This document shows positions 1 through 8,885 of a stretch of DNA of 35,090 nt, piece by piece. A program made the translations under genes and the position numbers. A model generated the notes under the pieces. The model saw only the letters and a program-made list of their open reading frames with translations, was not told the origin of the DNA and did no database searches. Position 1 is the stretch's first letter. Each line of letters opens with the position of its first letter. Source of the DNA: an uncultured Bacteroidales bacterium (lineage in GTDB: Bacteria; Bacteroidota; Bacteroidia; Bacteroidales; Bacteroidaceae); the NCBI GenBank assembly GCA_902799655.1, contig CADCBH010000021.1, forward strand, positions 1-35,090, in the 5' to 3' direction.

Positions 1-86
1 GCACCTGTAAATTTTTGATTAGATTTTCTTTAGATTTTGAGCGTAGCGACCCCCAAATCAAAAACCAACTAAAAAACTAGACGAAG

Positions 87-197
87 ATGAAGAATTCAAG
101 ATTTTGGGATGTGCTGCTGAAGGTCATCGTCGCAGCCATCACGGCAGCAGCTACAGCTCTGACTACCACCTCGTGCATGGGACATGGGCCGTTTTGA
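87..197 (+). CDS. Smalltalk-type micropeptide (36 aa)
   Basis: A 36-residue open frame starts MKNSRFWDVLLKVIVA and ends ...MGHGPF. The start MKNSRFWDxLLKVIVAxITA is the signature of the 'smalltalk' micropeptides that are widespread in Bacteroidota, usually behind an HU-like DNA-binding gene or an amidase gene. The peptide has one hydrophobic alanine-rich segment (about residues 9-28) after a short basic start, so it probably sits in the membrane. The segment TTTSC resembles a lipobox-like cysteine, but the peptide is too short to judge processing. Its function is unknown. The gene is too short for most gene callers. The upstream neighbour lies outside the window. Confidence 0.75.
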   Translation: MKNSRFWDVLLKVIVAAITAAATALTTTSCMGHGPF

Positions 198-247
198 GGA
201 GCCTACCCCCTGCCCCCTCCCTGGAGCCTACCCCCTGCCCCCTCCCT
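198..247. repeat. Exact 25-bp tandem repeat, two copies
   Basis: Two identical 25-bp C-rich units lie head to tail at 198-222 and 223-247, each containing CCTACCCCCTGCCCCCTCCC. They follow the smalltalk stop codon directly. The second copy forms the 5' arm of a hairpin with the G-rich block just downstream. Confidence 0.9.
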
Positions 248-264
248 GAAAGGAGGGGGTTTTA
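238..264 (+). terminator. GC-rich hairpin, likely terminator
   Basis: CCCCCTCC (238-245) pairs with GGAGGGGG (252-259) across a 6-nt loop, followed by TTTT. It lies between the convergent smalltalk and ccsA genes, where a transcription terminator is expected. The T-tract is short. Confidence 0.5.
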
Positions 265-295
265 GGGGGGTATTAATCGGTGTTCCTGCTATAAT

Positions 296-1093
296 TCAGA
301 TAGATGGTGTGCTATAGACATGGACGCTGGCACCCTGTGCTGAAGGCAGGTAATTGATGCCCCACCAGCACATCTGCAACAGTACAAACGCCATGACCAA
401 TACCCACAAAGCGAGCTTTGGCTTGTGAGTGGGTATTTGTCTGTAATGCACATACAACAGATAGGAGAACCAGGTGATGGCTGCCCACGTTTCCTTGGGG
501 TCCCACGACCAGTAGTGTCCCCATGCCTCTTTGGCCCACAAGGCACCAAAGAGCATGCCAAAGGTCATAAAGGCCAATCCGACATAGACCAGGTCGTCTA
601 ACTGGGAATGGAGGGTAAGGCGTGGAGCACTGTTACGCTCCTTGACAAGCAGAAAGATGGCTATCAGTGTGGCGACGCCTAATACGGCGTATGCGAACAT
701 ATAGACGATGACGTGCGGAGCAAACCAAGGACTCTGCAAGGCTGGCATCAGTGTCTTGGAGTGAATCTCTGGCTTGAAGAGGTTGACACAAATAAAAACC
801 AGTGCCAAGACTGTGGAGAACGAGAGTATCCACTTGTACTTCCAGCGCGAATAGACAATAATACCAGCCAACGGCAGGAAGAACGAGTACCAGAGGCGTG
901 TCTCGCCCATCGTTCTTAATGGCGGACGCTCCAAGGATATCCACATCAGCAGAATAAAGGTAAAGAACACGGCAATACCGATTACCGTCGTGGTGTAGGC
1001 CACCACAGACTTCTCACGCCATGCTGCCCAGGCACCAATGGTCCACAGTAGTACTGCTGTGACGGCAAAATATATGAAATAGCTCCAGTCCAT
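296..1093 (-). CDS. ccsA: Cytochrome c biogenesis protein CcsA (heme handling)
   Basis: This 265-residue polytopic membrane protein is dominated by hydrophobic segments. It carries the tryptophan-rich heme-handling motif WGHYWSWDPKETWA (about residues 190-205), diagnostic of the CcsA/CcmC/CcmF family. CcsA works with ResB/CcsB in System II cytochrome c maturation: heme is delivered across the inner membrane and attached to CXXCH motifs of apocytochromes. Histidines in the outer loops (for example in FAPHVIVYM) fit the external heme ligands of the family. The gene follows the ResB-like gene by 21 nt in the same direction, so the two are almost certainly co-transcribed. In many Bacteroidota this pair follows nrfHA, but no nitrite reductase gene lies here. 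Confidence 0.9.
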   Translation of the reverse strand: MDWSYFIYFAVTAVLLWTIGAWAAWREKSVVAYTTTVIGIAVFFTFILLMWISLERPPLRTMGETRLWYSFFLPLAGIIVYSRWKYKWILSFSTVLALVFICVNLFKPEIHSKTLMPALQSPWFAPHVIVYMFAYAVLGVATLIAIFLLVKERNSAPRLTLHSQLDDLVYVGLAFMTFGMLFGALWAKEAWGHYWSWDPKETWAAITWFSYLLYVHYRQIPTHKPKLALWVLVMAFVLLQMCWWGINYLPSAQGASVHVYSTPSI

Positions 1094-1114
1094 AAGTATT
1101 GTTTTCTATCTTCA

Positions 1115-2017
1115 TTAATCTTCTTTTGTCTCTATCTGTCTCCTTTTCGCTCCTCCAAAGAGGAACATGCATACAGCACCGGCAAGCATCATATAGATAC
1201 CCGTATAAACCAGTGGCAGCCAAGGGTCGCTCACCAGTTCGAGTATGCTGACCTGGCTATCGGCACCCATCTCTGTGTCATAGCCATACTGGTAGATTTT
1301 CCATCCATCCACTTCGACTGGTTTGTTCACATCTACGATGGTCTGAATGGTCTTGCCTGCCTTTGTCTGAATCTGGATGTCGGATGCAAAGCGACGTGGT
1401 GAACCGTCATCATAGGTTTCAAAGATGAACTTCTTCAGCTCAATGGTGATGGGTAGCTCCATTATCTGCTGTTGTGAGGTCAGTGCACGCCACTCCGTTT
1501 CTCCTACCACAGTGATCATCTTAAGCCGTTGCATGTCGGCATTGCCCAATGTAGCAGTGGTCATGGCGACAAAAAGTCCAAGGTGGTTGAGCATGAACGG
1601 AATGTCGCGACGCCAATTGCTAAACTGCTGAATGCGTCGGAGGATAATCTGTCCGAGTATCACGGCAACATACATGTATATAAGTACGAAGGGCCAGAAG
1701 GACAACATGTTATGCAGCCATTCACCATCCATCGTCTGGCGTGTTAATCCCATGATAATGGTCAGTACCACGGTATAGACCAATGCAGGTATCGCGGCTT
1801 TGTAAGTTCCAATGAATTGGAAAACGCGCACCTTCTTTCGTAGCAGGAACGTGACGGCAATCAGTGTGAGGAATCCCACCAGCACAATACCATTGATTGG
1901 CCAACGGAAAACATCCCACACCACAGGACCGTCAATCAACTGTAATAGTAGCCCTACTATGATAAGGATTCCTCCGATGAGGAAACCATCTTTCATTCCA
2001 TATGATTTATTGAGCAT
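1115..2017 (-). CDS. ResB-like cytochrome c biogenesis protein
   Basis: The 300-residue protein has four predicted membrane segments in its N-terminal half (about residues 10-30, 38-60, 72-92, 105-125). A long soluble stretch follows (about 150-265) and a last membrane helix near 270-290. This is the layout of ResB/CcsB proteins, the partner of CcsA in System II cytochrome c maturation. The motif MLNHLGLFVAM contains a histidine of the kind proposed to bind heme. The protein is shorter than classical ResB (about 450 aa) but typical of the Bacteroidota version. A second methionine at residue 8 is an alternative start. A TAnnTTTG box at 2046-2053 lies 29 nt upstream. Confidence 0.82.
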   Translation of the reverse strand: MLNKSYGMKDGFLIGGILIIVGLLLQLIDGPVVWDVFRWPINGIVLVGFLTLIAVTFLLRKKVRVFQFIGTYKAAIPALVYTVVLTIIMGLTRQTMDGEWLHNMLSFWPFVLIYMYVAVILGQIILRRIQQFSNWRRDIPFMLNHLGLFVAMTTATLGNADMQRLKMITVVGETEWRALTSQQQIMELPITIELKKFIFETYDDGSPRRFASDIQIQTKAGKTIQTIVDVNKPVEVDGWKIYQYGYDTEMGADSQVSILELVSDPWLPLVYTGIYMMLAGAVCMFLFGGAKRRQIETKED

Positions 2018-2045
2018 ATAATGATGATTATTCGTTTTCAGGCTG

Positions 2046-2053
2046 CAAAATTA
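2046..2053 (-). promoter_or_regulatory. -7 box of the resB-ccsA operon
   Basis: On the minus strand this reads TAATTTTG, a match to the Bacteroidota -7 consensus TAnnTTTG, 29 nt before the ResB-like start. No clear -33 TTG was seen. Confidence 0.55.
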
Positions 2054-2208
2054 CTAAAAAACAAGGAATAAAGTGTATCTGAACCTAAAAATACCAACTA
2101 ATGAGGATTATCAGCTTGCTCCATTCTGAACATGACAGTGGTATCTGTTCCTTCGTCACATTCTCAAAAAGTTTTAATATAAACATTTCGTTTTTAAAAA
2201 ATAATGAC

Positions 2209-2216
2209 TATCTTTG
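2209..2216 (+). promoter_or_regulatory. -7 box of the xpt-preA fusion gene
   Basis: TATCTTTG matches TAnnTTTG and implies a leader of about 50-55 nt before the ATG at 2276. I saw no purine-riboswitch fold in this short leader. Confidence 0.65.
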
Positions 2217-2275
2217 CGACAGAATAGAACAATAATGAAAGCAACATCTCACATCTAAATCTATAACAATTGCCT

Positions 2276-4351
2276 ATGAAATCACTGATTGACCGTATTA
2301 TCAAGGACGGATTCTGCCTAGATGGCGGCATCCTCAAAGTAGATCGTTTTATCAACGCACAGATGGACCCGAGTCTGATGAAACAGATGGCGGTGGAGTT
2401 CTTCTCACGTTTTGCCAGATTGGGAGTGAATAAGATTCTGACCGTTGAGGCATCGGGTATAGCACCGGCTGTGATGTTAGGCTATATGATGGAGCTGCCA
2501 GTAGTGTTTGCCAAGAAGCGGAAACCATCGACGATGGGGGACGAGCTATCGACGGTGGTGCACTCGTTTACCAAGGATGCTGACTTCACGCTGTATGTCA
2601 GTCGCGAACATCTGACACCAGAGGACCGCGTGCTGTTTATCGATGACTTTCTGGCTTATGGCAACACAGGCATAGGCATCATCGACCTATGCAGACAGGC
2701 TGGCGCCACGCTGGTGGGCATGGGCTTCCTCATCGAGAAGGAGTTCCAGAAGGGTCGTGAGGTACTGAAGGATGCTGGTGTGGCAAACATCGAGTCGCTG
2801 GCTATCATCGAGTCGCTGGAGAACAACAAGATAAAATTCAAGGACCAGAGGCTGAGGAATGTAAACATCTACGAAGAGGCTAAGCGCTGCCTGATGTGCA
2901 TAGACGCACCATGTACGAAGGCTTGCAAGCATGGCGACCCTGCACGTGCCATCCGTGCCATCCGTTTTGACAACCATAAGTTGGCCAAGCAATGGGTGAG
3001 AGACTGTACGGACGACGACCTGGAGCGTGCCAAGCAGGCCTGCATACACTACAACTGGCCCATCCGTATCGCTGAGATGATTCATGCTATCTCCGAGGAT
3101 GATGTCATCAAAGAGCCATTGAGCAGCGACGGCAAGATAGCCCATGCGCCATCGTTAGCCATCGACTTCTGCGGCATACGCTGCGAGAACCCGTTCTTCC
3201 TGGCATCATCGGCAGTATGCACGGGCTACGACATGGTGGCACGCGCCTTTGATGCTGGCTGGGCTGGTGTGTTCTACAAGACTATCTGCATGCAGGAGAT
3301 TCGTGAGGTGTCGCCCCGTTTTGATGCAATGCACGCCAATGCCACGCGTGGTGACTTCTATGGGTTCCGCAATATGGAGCAACTGAGCGAGCGCCCTATC
3401 GATGAGGACTTTGACATACTGCGCAGGCTGAAGCAGAACTATCCCACCAAGATGGTCGTCGCCTCTATCATGGGACAGACTGACGAGGAGTGGATGGCGC
3501 TGGCTAAGAAGGCTGAGGCGGCTGGATGCGATGCTATAGAGCTGAACTTCTCGTGTCCGCAGATGAAGTACGAAGGCATGGGTAGCGATGTAGGCCAGGT
3601 GCCAGAGCTGGTGAAGCACTACACGGCATGTGTGAAGCAGAGCGTCAGCATACCCGTAATTTCGAAGATGACACCCAACATCACACATATCACTGAGCCT
3701 GCTGCTGCCTGTCTGGAAGCAGGAGCCGATGCACTGTCAGCCATCAACACCATCAAGTCGGTGACGATGGAGCCTGATGCTGAGGTGGCTGGGCAGCTGA
3801 CCATATCGGGCTATTCGGGACGTGCTGTGCGACCTATCGCCATGCGCTATGTGTTGGAGCTGGCACAGATGGCAGAGCAGAAAGGCGGCAACGACGGACG
3901 CCCAGAGCTGAGCGGTGTTGGCGGTATCGAGACATGGCGCGACGCCCTGGAGTTTATCCAGTTAGGATGTAGCAATGTACAGGTGTGCACTTCAGTCATG
4001 CAGTATGGCTATCGCATCATTGACGACATGATAATGGGTCTGCAGCGCTATATGATGAAGCGTGGCATCACGGACCTGAAGGAACTGGTTGGCGAGCGTC
4101 TGCCAAAGTTCAGAAAGCCCGACTCGCTGGATCGTGACACCATCATCTATCCCAAGTTCGACAAGAACTTATGTGTGGGCTGTGGCCGCTGTGTTGTGTC
4201 GTGTATGGATGGTGGTCACCAGGCCATTGAGTTTGATGCTGTCAGCAGGATGCCGCGTCTGGTGGGCAGCAAGTGTGTGGGATGCCACCTCTGCCGCCTC
4301 GTCTGTCCGTCAGGAGCCATCAGCGTAACCAAGCGTGTCAAGAAGCATTAG
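2276..4351 (+). CDS. Fusion: xanthine phosphoribosyltransferase + ferredoxin-like segment + PreA-type dihydropyrimidine dehydrogenase
   Basis: One uninterrupted 691-residue frame joins two enzymes that are normally separate. Residues 1-188 match xanthine phosphoribosyltransferase: start [20 protein letters not shown], the segment [13 protein letters not shown], and the PRPP loop [13 protein letters not shown] (119-131). Residues 205-217 hold a C-x2-C-x4-C-x3-C cluster ([13 protein letters not shown]) resembling the helical ferredoxin segment at the N-terminus of PreT and eukaryotic DPD. From about residue 285 the protein matches PreA: an FMN TIM barrel with [15 protein letters not shown] and the segment SGVGGIETW. 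Two C-terminal [4Fe-4S] motifs follow, [11 protein letters not shown] and [11 protein letters not shown]. The FAD/NAD(P)H module of PreT is absent. In GMGSDVGQ the position of the DPD catalytic cysteine appears to be valine, as I recall for bacterial PreA. An upstream TTG at 2270 is a less likely start. There is no start codon at the junction (2840). Confidence 0.85.
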   Translation: MKSLIDRIIKDGFCLDGGILKVDRFINAQMDPSLMKQMAVEFFSRFARLGVNKILTVEASGIAPAVMLGYMMELPVVFAKKRKPSTMGDELSTVVHSFTKDADFTLYVSREHLTPEDRVLFIDDFLAYGNTGIGIIDLCRQAGATLVGMGFLIEKEFQKGREVLKDAGVANIESLAIIESLENNKIKFKDQRLRNVNIYEEAKRCLMCIDAPCTKACKHGDPARAIRAIRFDNHKLAKQWVRDCTDDDLERAKQACIHYNWPIRIAEMIHAISEDDVIKEPLSSDGKIAHAPSLAIDFCGIRCENPFFLASSAVCTGYDMVARAFDAGWAGVFYKTICMQEIREVSPRFDAMHANATRGDFYGFRNMEQLSERPIDEDFDILRRLKQNYPTKMVVASIMGQTDEEWMALAKKAEAAGCDAIELNFSCPQMKYEGMGSDVGQVPELVKHYTACVKQSVSIPVISKMTPNITHITEPAAACLEAGADALSAINTIKSVTMEPDAEVAGQLTISGYSGRAVRPIAMRYVLELAQMAEQKGGNDGRPELSGVGGIETWRDALEFIQLGCSNVQVCTSVMQYGYRIIDDMIMGLQRYMMKRGITDLKELVGERLPKFRKPDSLDRDTIIYPKFDKNLCVGCGRCVVSCMDGGHQAIEFDAVSRMPRLVGSKCVGCHLCRLVCPSGAISVTKRVKKH

Positions 4352-4411
4352 GGACTCAGAAAGACCACAAAAAAGAAATCAGCGAGACTTAGTTGTCGAG
4401 CTATTATGTAC

Positions 4412-4786
4412 CTACCATCCCTCAGGAAGCACGATATTCTCTACATCGTGAGCCTTCTCGAACAAAGGTGATATCTCCTCGTTGGTGAAGCCTGCAATGC
4501 CACAACCGATGCGTGTCACCAGGAAGGTCAGCTCAGGATGCTGTTTAGCAAACGCGATGAACTCGTCCACGTAGGGCTTGATGGTCTCTACTCCACCCTG
4601 CATCGTGGGGATGCCGTAGCTCTGTCCTTGCAGTCCAACACCCTGTCCCCAGATGGCTCCAAACTTGCGATAGGCCAACAACGCGGCTCCACCTCCATGC
4701 ATGCCACTAAGATTACTTCCAAAGACAAAAATCTCGTCGGGCTGTAGTTCCGTAATACGCTCCGGAGTTGTTCTTTTCTGTTCCAT
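4412..4786 (-). CDS. Macro-domain-like conserved protein (A1S_2505 type)
   Basis: The protein has 124 residues when started at MEQKRTTPERI. Its core contains IFVFGSNLSGMHGGGAALLAYRKFGA and FLVTRIGCGIAGF, glycine-rich turns seen in small proteins related to macro domains that are found in bacteria and phages. Such folds bind ADP-ribose-like nucleotides, but no function has been shown for this group to my knowledge. The open frame extends 19 codons further upstream to 4843. I placed the start at 4786 because a TAnnTTTG box at 4803-4810 puts the transcription start inside the longer version; the ATG at 4795 is also possible. The gene stands alone between the xpt-preA fusion and the terminator of the gyrA operon. 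Confidence 0.65.
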   Translation of the reverse strand: MEQKRTTPERITELQPDEIFVFGSNLSGMHGGGAALLAYRKFGAIWGQGVGLQGQSYGIPTMQGGVETIKPYVDEFIAFAKQHPELTFLVTRIGCGIAGFTNEEISPLFEKAHDVENIVLPEGW

Positions 4787-4802
4787 ATGATTCATGTTTT
4801 TG

Positions 4803-4810
4803 CAAAGATA
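4803..4810 (-). promoter_or_regulatory. -7 box of the macro-like gene
   Basis: It reads TATCTTTG on the minus strand. It lies inside the longest open frame of the gene and so argues for the shorter start at 4786 (or 4795). Confidence 0.6.
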
Positions 4811-4879
4811 CATAGAAAATAGTTGAGAATGTAAGTCCATCATCCTAAATAATGTTAATATAAAATGAAAAGAAAAATA

Positions 4880-4916
4880 AAAACGGCCCCACTAAAAGGA
4901 GCCGTTTTTTTTCTTT
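4880..4916 (-). terminator. Terminator of the gyrA-TPR operon
   Basis: AAAACGGC and GCCGTTTT form a stem around a short A-rich loop. On the minus strand the stem is followed by GTTTTTATTTTTCTTTT, a good U-rich tail. It lies just past the stop of the TPR gene and also carries T's on the plus strand, so it may act in both directions. Confidence 0.8.
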
Positions 4917-4930
4917 TCTACTAAACCAGT

Positions 4931-6151
4931 TTATCTGTCAGCTTCTGCAGCCTTTGTGCGTGAATCGTCCTCACCATAGAGTCCGTAGTAAGCCTGATAG
5001 CGGTTGTAGCCCCAGTTAGCCTGACGCTTGTCAGGATCGAGCTCCTTAGCCTTGTCGAAAGCCTCGATAGCCTCCTTGAAGAGGGCCTTACGCTTGGTGT
5101 CATCATCCGTATTACCAGCCTGAACATTCAGACAGATACCCAGATAGGTGAATACAACAGCGTTGTCGGGCTTGGCAGCAGCAGCCTTGCGGAGCCACTC
5201 AGCACCTACCTCAGCATTGTTATCACTCATAGCCATCAGACCCTTGTTAGCCAGTGCAGCAAAGCTGTTGGGGAACTTAGCCAGGTGGTTGTCAAGCAGT
5301 GCATTCTGAGCAGCTCTGTCCTTCATGCCATCGTACATGCTGTTGAGGGCATCGAGAACGGCGTCGTTCTCAGGCTCAGCATCATAGATAGCCTTGATCT
5401 TGTTGATGCAGGCTACTGAGTCGGCATGGGTCTTCAGATTGCTACGCATAGCATACAGCTGGAAGTTCAGAGCGTCAGCCTTCTGCTGAGGATCCTTCTT
5501 GGCAATCTCAAAGTAGCGGTTGGCGCGATCCATGTCTTTCAGATCGAAAGCGTAACGACCTGCGAAGAAAGCAACCTGTCCGGCATACTCCTTCTCAGCA
5601 TCATGATTCTGTGCAGCAAAGAGGGGATCGTTAGCAGAGTCTGTGAAAGCACCCCAATACTTCAGGGTAGCCTCTTTGTTCTCCTTGCGAGCCTCTTCCT
5701 GACCAGCGTTAACCAAGTGGGAACGAACACCCCAGATGCGTGCTGCATTCTTCTCAGCAAACTTGGGAGAGATCTTGCCCTTGGCATTGGGCAGCTGATC
5801 GTATTTGTTGCACTCGATAGCATTATAGATAGCATCACAGATAGCATCTACCAAACCAAGGGTATCGTAAGGTACGATTTCGTTGGCGCTACGTCCCATC
5901 TGCATACCAACCTGGTTCTCTGCAATGGTTGCTGTCTCCTTGGTCACTTTGTTCATGGCAAGGTCAACCAGATGGTTGTAGGCTTTAGCTTTCTCAGCAT
6001 CATTAGCCATCTGACTGAGATTTGACTTTACCAGCTGAGTGGCATCAGCATAGTTCTTTGACTTCATGACTGCCTTGAGGGCATCGCTGTCACCGGCAAA
6101 GGCTGTAGCACTGGCTACGAGCATCATTGCCATCATCATCATTTTTTTCAT
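4931..6151 (-). CDS. Exported tetratricopeptide-repeat protein
   Basis: This 406-residue protein starts MKKMMMMAMMLVASATAFAG, a typical Sec signal peptide with a cleavage site after AFA. The mature part is helical and alanine-rich. At least two TPR-like motifs are readable towards the C-terminus (about 285-380), for example NSFAALANKGLMAMSDNNAEVGAEWLRKA and the helix ending AIEAFDKAKELDPDK. It should act in the periplasm as a protein-protein interaction scaffold, but its partner is unknown. It follows gyrA by 24 nt with no promoter of its own, an arrangement I associate with Prevotella and Bacteroides. A strong terminator follows. The very M-rich start makes the exact start codon uncertain by a few residues. 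Confidence 0.8.
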   Translation of the reverse strand: MKKMMMMAMMLVASATAFAGDSDALKAVMKSKNYADATQLVKSNLSQMANDAEKAKAYNHLVDLAMNKVTKETATIAENQVGMQMGRSANEIVPYDTLGLVDAICDAIYNAIECNKYDQLPNAKGKISPKFAEKNAARIWGVRSHLVNAGQEEARKENKEATLKYWGAFTDSANDPLFAAQNHDAEKEYAGQVAFFAGRYAFDLKDMDRANRYFEIAKKDPQQKADALNFQLYAMRSNLKTHADSVACINKIKAIYDAEPENDAVLDALNSMYDGMKDRAAQNALLDNHLAKFPNSFAALANKGLMAMSDNNAEVGAEWLRKAAAAKPDNAVVFTYLGICLNVQAGNTDDDTKRKALFKEAIEAFDKAKELDPDKRQANWGYNRYQAYYGLYGEDDSRTKAAEADR

Positions 6152-6175
6152 AAGTCTTTAATATTGGTTAAAACA

Positions 6176-8713
6176 TTATTCATTATTCTCGTTAACGGGA
6201 GCACTGTCATCGACAGCACCCTCTTCAATCTGAGCTTCTTCAATGTCCTCTTCCTCAGCCTGAGAGTGCATGACCTTGCAGACACTGGCAATGGTGTCAT
6301 TCTTCTTGGTGAGGTTGATGAGGCGTACGCCCTGAGTAGCACGGCCCATGACACGGACATCGGCAACCTTCAGACGGATCAGGATACCACTCTTGTTGAT
6401 AATCATCAGGTCGTTCTCATCAGTAACTACCTTGATGGCAACCAGTCGGCCAGTCTTCTCAGTGATGGCGAGTGTCTTAACACCCTTGGCACCACGAGCA
6501 GTCTTGCGGTAGTCCTCCACTTCAGAGCGCTTACCATAACCGTTCTCTGAAACAACCATGATGGTCTCAGTGTTAGGATCGTTGACACATACCATGCCGA
6601 CTACCTCGTCGTCGCCACCATCGAGACGCATACCAATCACACCAGTAGAGACACGGCCCATCGTGCGGACATCATTCTCATCGAAGCGAACGGCACGTCC
6701 ATTGCGGTTAGCCAGCAACAATTCGTTGTTGCCATTGGTCAGACGAACGCCTACCACCTCGTCGCCCTCATTGATATTGATGGCGCGAACACCAGCGGCA
6801 CGCACATTCTTATACTGGTCGAGGCGTGTCTTCTTGATGATACCCTGCTTGGTAGCGAATACCACATAGTGCGACTGCAGGAACTCCTCGTCGTTGAAGT
6901 TCTTGATGCGCAGTACGGCATTGATAGCATCATCAGGCTCGATGTTGAGCATATTCTGGATGGCACGACCCTTAGAAGTCTTGTCGCCCTCAGGAATCTC
7001 GTAGCACTTCTGCCAGTAGCAGCGACCCTTCTGGGTGAAGAACAACAACGTGTTGTGCATGGTGGCAGGATAGATATACTCGGTGAAGTCGTTGTCACGA
7101 TGACGGGCGGCCTTGGCACCAACGCCTCCTCTGCCCTGCTCGTGGAACTCGTCAAGCTTGGTGCGCTTGATGTAACCCATGTGCGAGATAGTGATGACCA
7201 CAGGATCATCGGGATAGAAGTCCTCTGCATTGAACTCATGGTCGAAGGGGATAATCTCCGTACGACGCTCGTCACCATACTTCTCCTTCACCTCCTGCAA
7301 CTCGTCCTTCATCACCTGCTTGCAACGCTCGGGGTTGTCGAGAATTTCCTGCAAGTCGGCGATGAGCTTCATCAGGTCATCATACTCCTGGTGGAGCTGA
7401 TCAACACGCAGACCCGTCAACTGACTGAGACGCATGTCAACGATGGCCTTCGACTGGAGCTCGTCAAGATTGAAGCGCTCCTCCAAATTGCGCTGGGCAT
7501 CACTTGGGGTCTTACTATTTCTAATAATGTGTACAACCTCGTCGATATTGTTAACGGCAATAATCAAGCCTTCGAGGATGTGGGCACGCTCCTGAGCTTT
7601 CTTCAGATCGTACTTGGTGCGACGGATGGTCACATCGTGACGATGCTCTACGAAATATTTCACACACTCCTTGAGGTTGAGCAGACGGGGACGACCCTTC
7701 ACCAGTGCGATATTGTTGACAGAGAACGAGCTCTGGAGGGCTGTCATCTTGAACAGTTTGTTGAGCAGTACGTTGGCATTAGCATCGCGCTTGCAATCCA
7801 CCACGATACGCATACCCTGACGTCCAGACTCATCGTTGACATTAGCCACACCCTCAATCTTGTGCTCATTGGCAAGGTCAGCAATATACTTGACCAAGTC
7901 GGCCTTGTTGACACCATAAGGAATCTCTGTAACAACAATCTTGTCGTGAGTCTCAGTAGTCTCAATCTCAGCCTTGGCACGCATCACAATACGACCACGA
8001 CCAGTCTCATAGGCATCACGTACGCCCTGCAGACCATAGATATAGGCACCTGTTGGGAAGTCTGGACCAGGAATATACTGCATCAGACCATCGGTATCGA
8101 TATCGGGGTTGTCGATATAGGCACAGCAGCCATCGATGACCTCACCCAAGTTGTGGGTAGGCATATTCGTTGCCATACCTACGGCAATACCGTTACCACC
8201 ATTTACCAAGAGGTTAGGAATCTTGGTAGGCATGACGCTGGGCTCAACCAAAGAGTCGTCGAAGTTGTTGACCATATCAACGGTTTCCTTCTCCAGGTCG
8301 TCCATGATATGCTCACCCATCTTCGAGAGACGGCACTCGGTATAACGCATAGCAGCTGGAGAGTCACCATCCACTGAACCAAAGTTACCCTGTCCGTCAA
8401 CCAGTGTGTAACGCATGTTCCACTCCTGAGCCATACGCACCAGAGCGCCATACACAGAGCTATCGCCATGGGGATGGTACTTACCCAGTACCTCACCCAC
8501 GACGCGCGCACACTTCTTATAAGGTTGTGTTGATACATTGTTGATGCCCATCATACCATATAGAATACGGCGATGTACAGGTTTGAAACCGTCGCGCACA
8601 TCAGGAAGTGCACGTGCGACGATGACGGACATCGAATAGTCAATGTAGGAGGACTTCATCTCCTCCTCGATGTTGATTTTTACAATTCTGTCGTTGTCAA
8701 ATGTCTGATCCAT
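6176..8713 (-). CDS. gyrA: DNA gyrase subunit A
   Basis: The 845-residue protein spans full GyrA length. The breakage-reunion domain carries the catalytic tyrosine at Tyr124 in AAMRYTE. The quinolone-resistance region reads HPHGDSSVYGALVRMAQ (80-96), with Ser85 at the E. coli Ser83 position and Gly89 where E. coli has Asp87. A GyrA-box-like motif, QGRGGVGAK, starts the C-terminal beta-pinwheel, which has six blade-like repeats (such as RAVRFDENDVRTMGR). The C-terminus is a strongly acidic tail (EEEDIEEAQIEEG). With GyrB it introduces negative supercoils using ATP; gyrB is not in the window. It is transcribed from a TAnnTTTG box at 8789-8796 and heads an operon with the TPR gene. A 502-residue antisense frame over it is a codon-bias shadow. 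Confidence 0.98.
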   Translation of the reverse strand: MDQTFDNDRIVKINIEEEMKSSYIDYSMSVIVARALPDVRDGFKPVHRRILYGMMGINNVSTQPYKKCARVVGEVLGKYHPHGDSSVYGALVRMAQEWNMRYTLVDGQGNFGSVDGDSPAAMRYTECRLSKMGEHIMDDLEKETVDMVNNFDDSLVEPSVMPTKIPNLLVNGGNGIAVGMATNMPTHNLGEVIDGCCAYIDNPDIDTDGLMQYIPGPDFPTGAYIYGLQGVRDAYETGRGRIVMRAKAEIETTETHDKIVVTEIPYGVNKADLVKYIADLANEHKIEGVANVNDESGRQGMRIVVDCKRDANANVLLNKLFKMTALQSSFSVNNIALVKGRPRLLNLKECVKYFVEHRHDVTIRRTKYDLKKAQERAHILEGLIIAVNNIDEVVHIIRNSKTPSDAQRNLEERFNLDELQSKAIVDMRLSQLTGLRVDQLHQEYDDLMKLIADLQEILDNPERCKQVMKDELQEVKEKYGDERRTEIIPFDHEFNAEDFYPDDPVVITISHMGYIKRTKLDEFHEQGRGGVGAKAARHRDNDFTEYIYPATMHNTLLFFTQKGRCYWQKCYEIPEGDKTSKGRAIQNMLNIEPDDAINAVLRIKNFNDEEFLQSHYVVFATKQGIIKKTRLDQYKNVRAAGVRAININEGDEVVGVRLTNGNNELLLANRNGRAVRFDENDVRTMGRVSTGVIGMRLDGGDDEVVGMVCVNDPNTETIMVVSENGYGKRSEVEDYRKTARGAKGVKTLAITEKTGRLVAIKVVTDENDLMIINKSGILIRLKVADVRVMGRATQGVRLINLTKKNDTIASVCKVMHSQAEEEDIEEAQIEEGAVDDSAPVNENNE

Positions 8714-8783
8714 TATTTTTTTGTTATTTTGCGTTTAAGGCCATTTTTAAGCCCGCTGACGCGTTTTTACTATTTTTCAATTA

Positions 8784-8799
8784 GCGTACAAAGGTACGC
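8784..8799 (-). promoter_or_regulatory. gyrA promoter: -7 box inside a palindrome
   Basis: CAAAGGTA at 8789-8796 reads TACCTTTG on the minus strand, a TAnnTTTG match about 75 nt before gyrA. It is embedded in a perfect inverted repeat, GCGTAC (8784-8789) / GTACGC (8794-8799). The repeat could be an operator or a supercoiling-sensitive element. Confidence 0.6.
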
Positions 8800-8885
8800 A
8801 TTAAATTTGACACGACGAAAGATTTAAGCAATTTTTAAGAGATTTTATCGTCAACAGAGGCCAAAAAGAGCAAGGATGTGTACAA

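Noticed and set aside
2217-2275. Purine riboswitch before the xpt-preA fusion
   Set aside because: The leader is about 50 nt and shows no three-way junction or the conserved purine aptamer bases.
2687-3688. Antisense frames over the xpt-preA fusion gene
   Set aside because: They mirror the codon bias of the fusion gene and carry no recognisable protein features.
4787-4843. Longer start of the macro-like gene
   Set aside because: The -7 box at 4803-4810 lies inside it, so the mRNA probably begins after that start.
6869-8377. A 502-residue open frame on the plus strand opposite gyrA
   Set aside because: It lies fully antisense to a clear gyrA, has no recognisable domain and shows the composition expected from the mirror of gyrA codon use.
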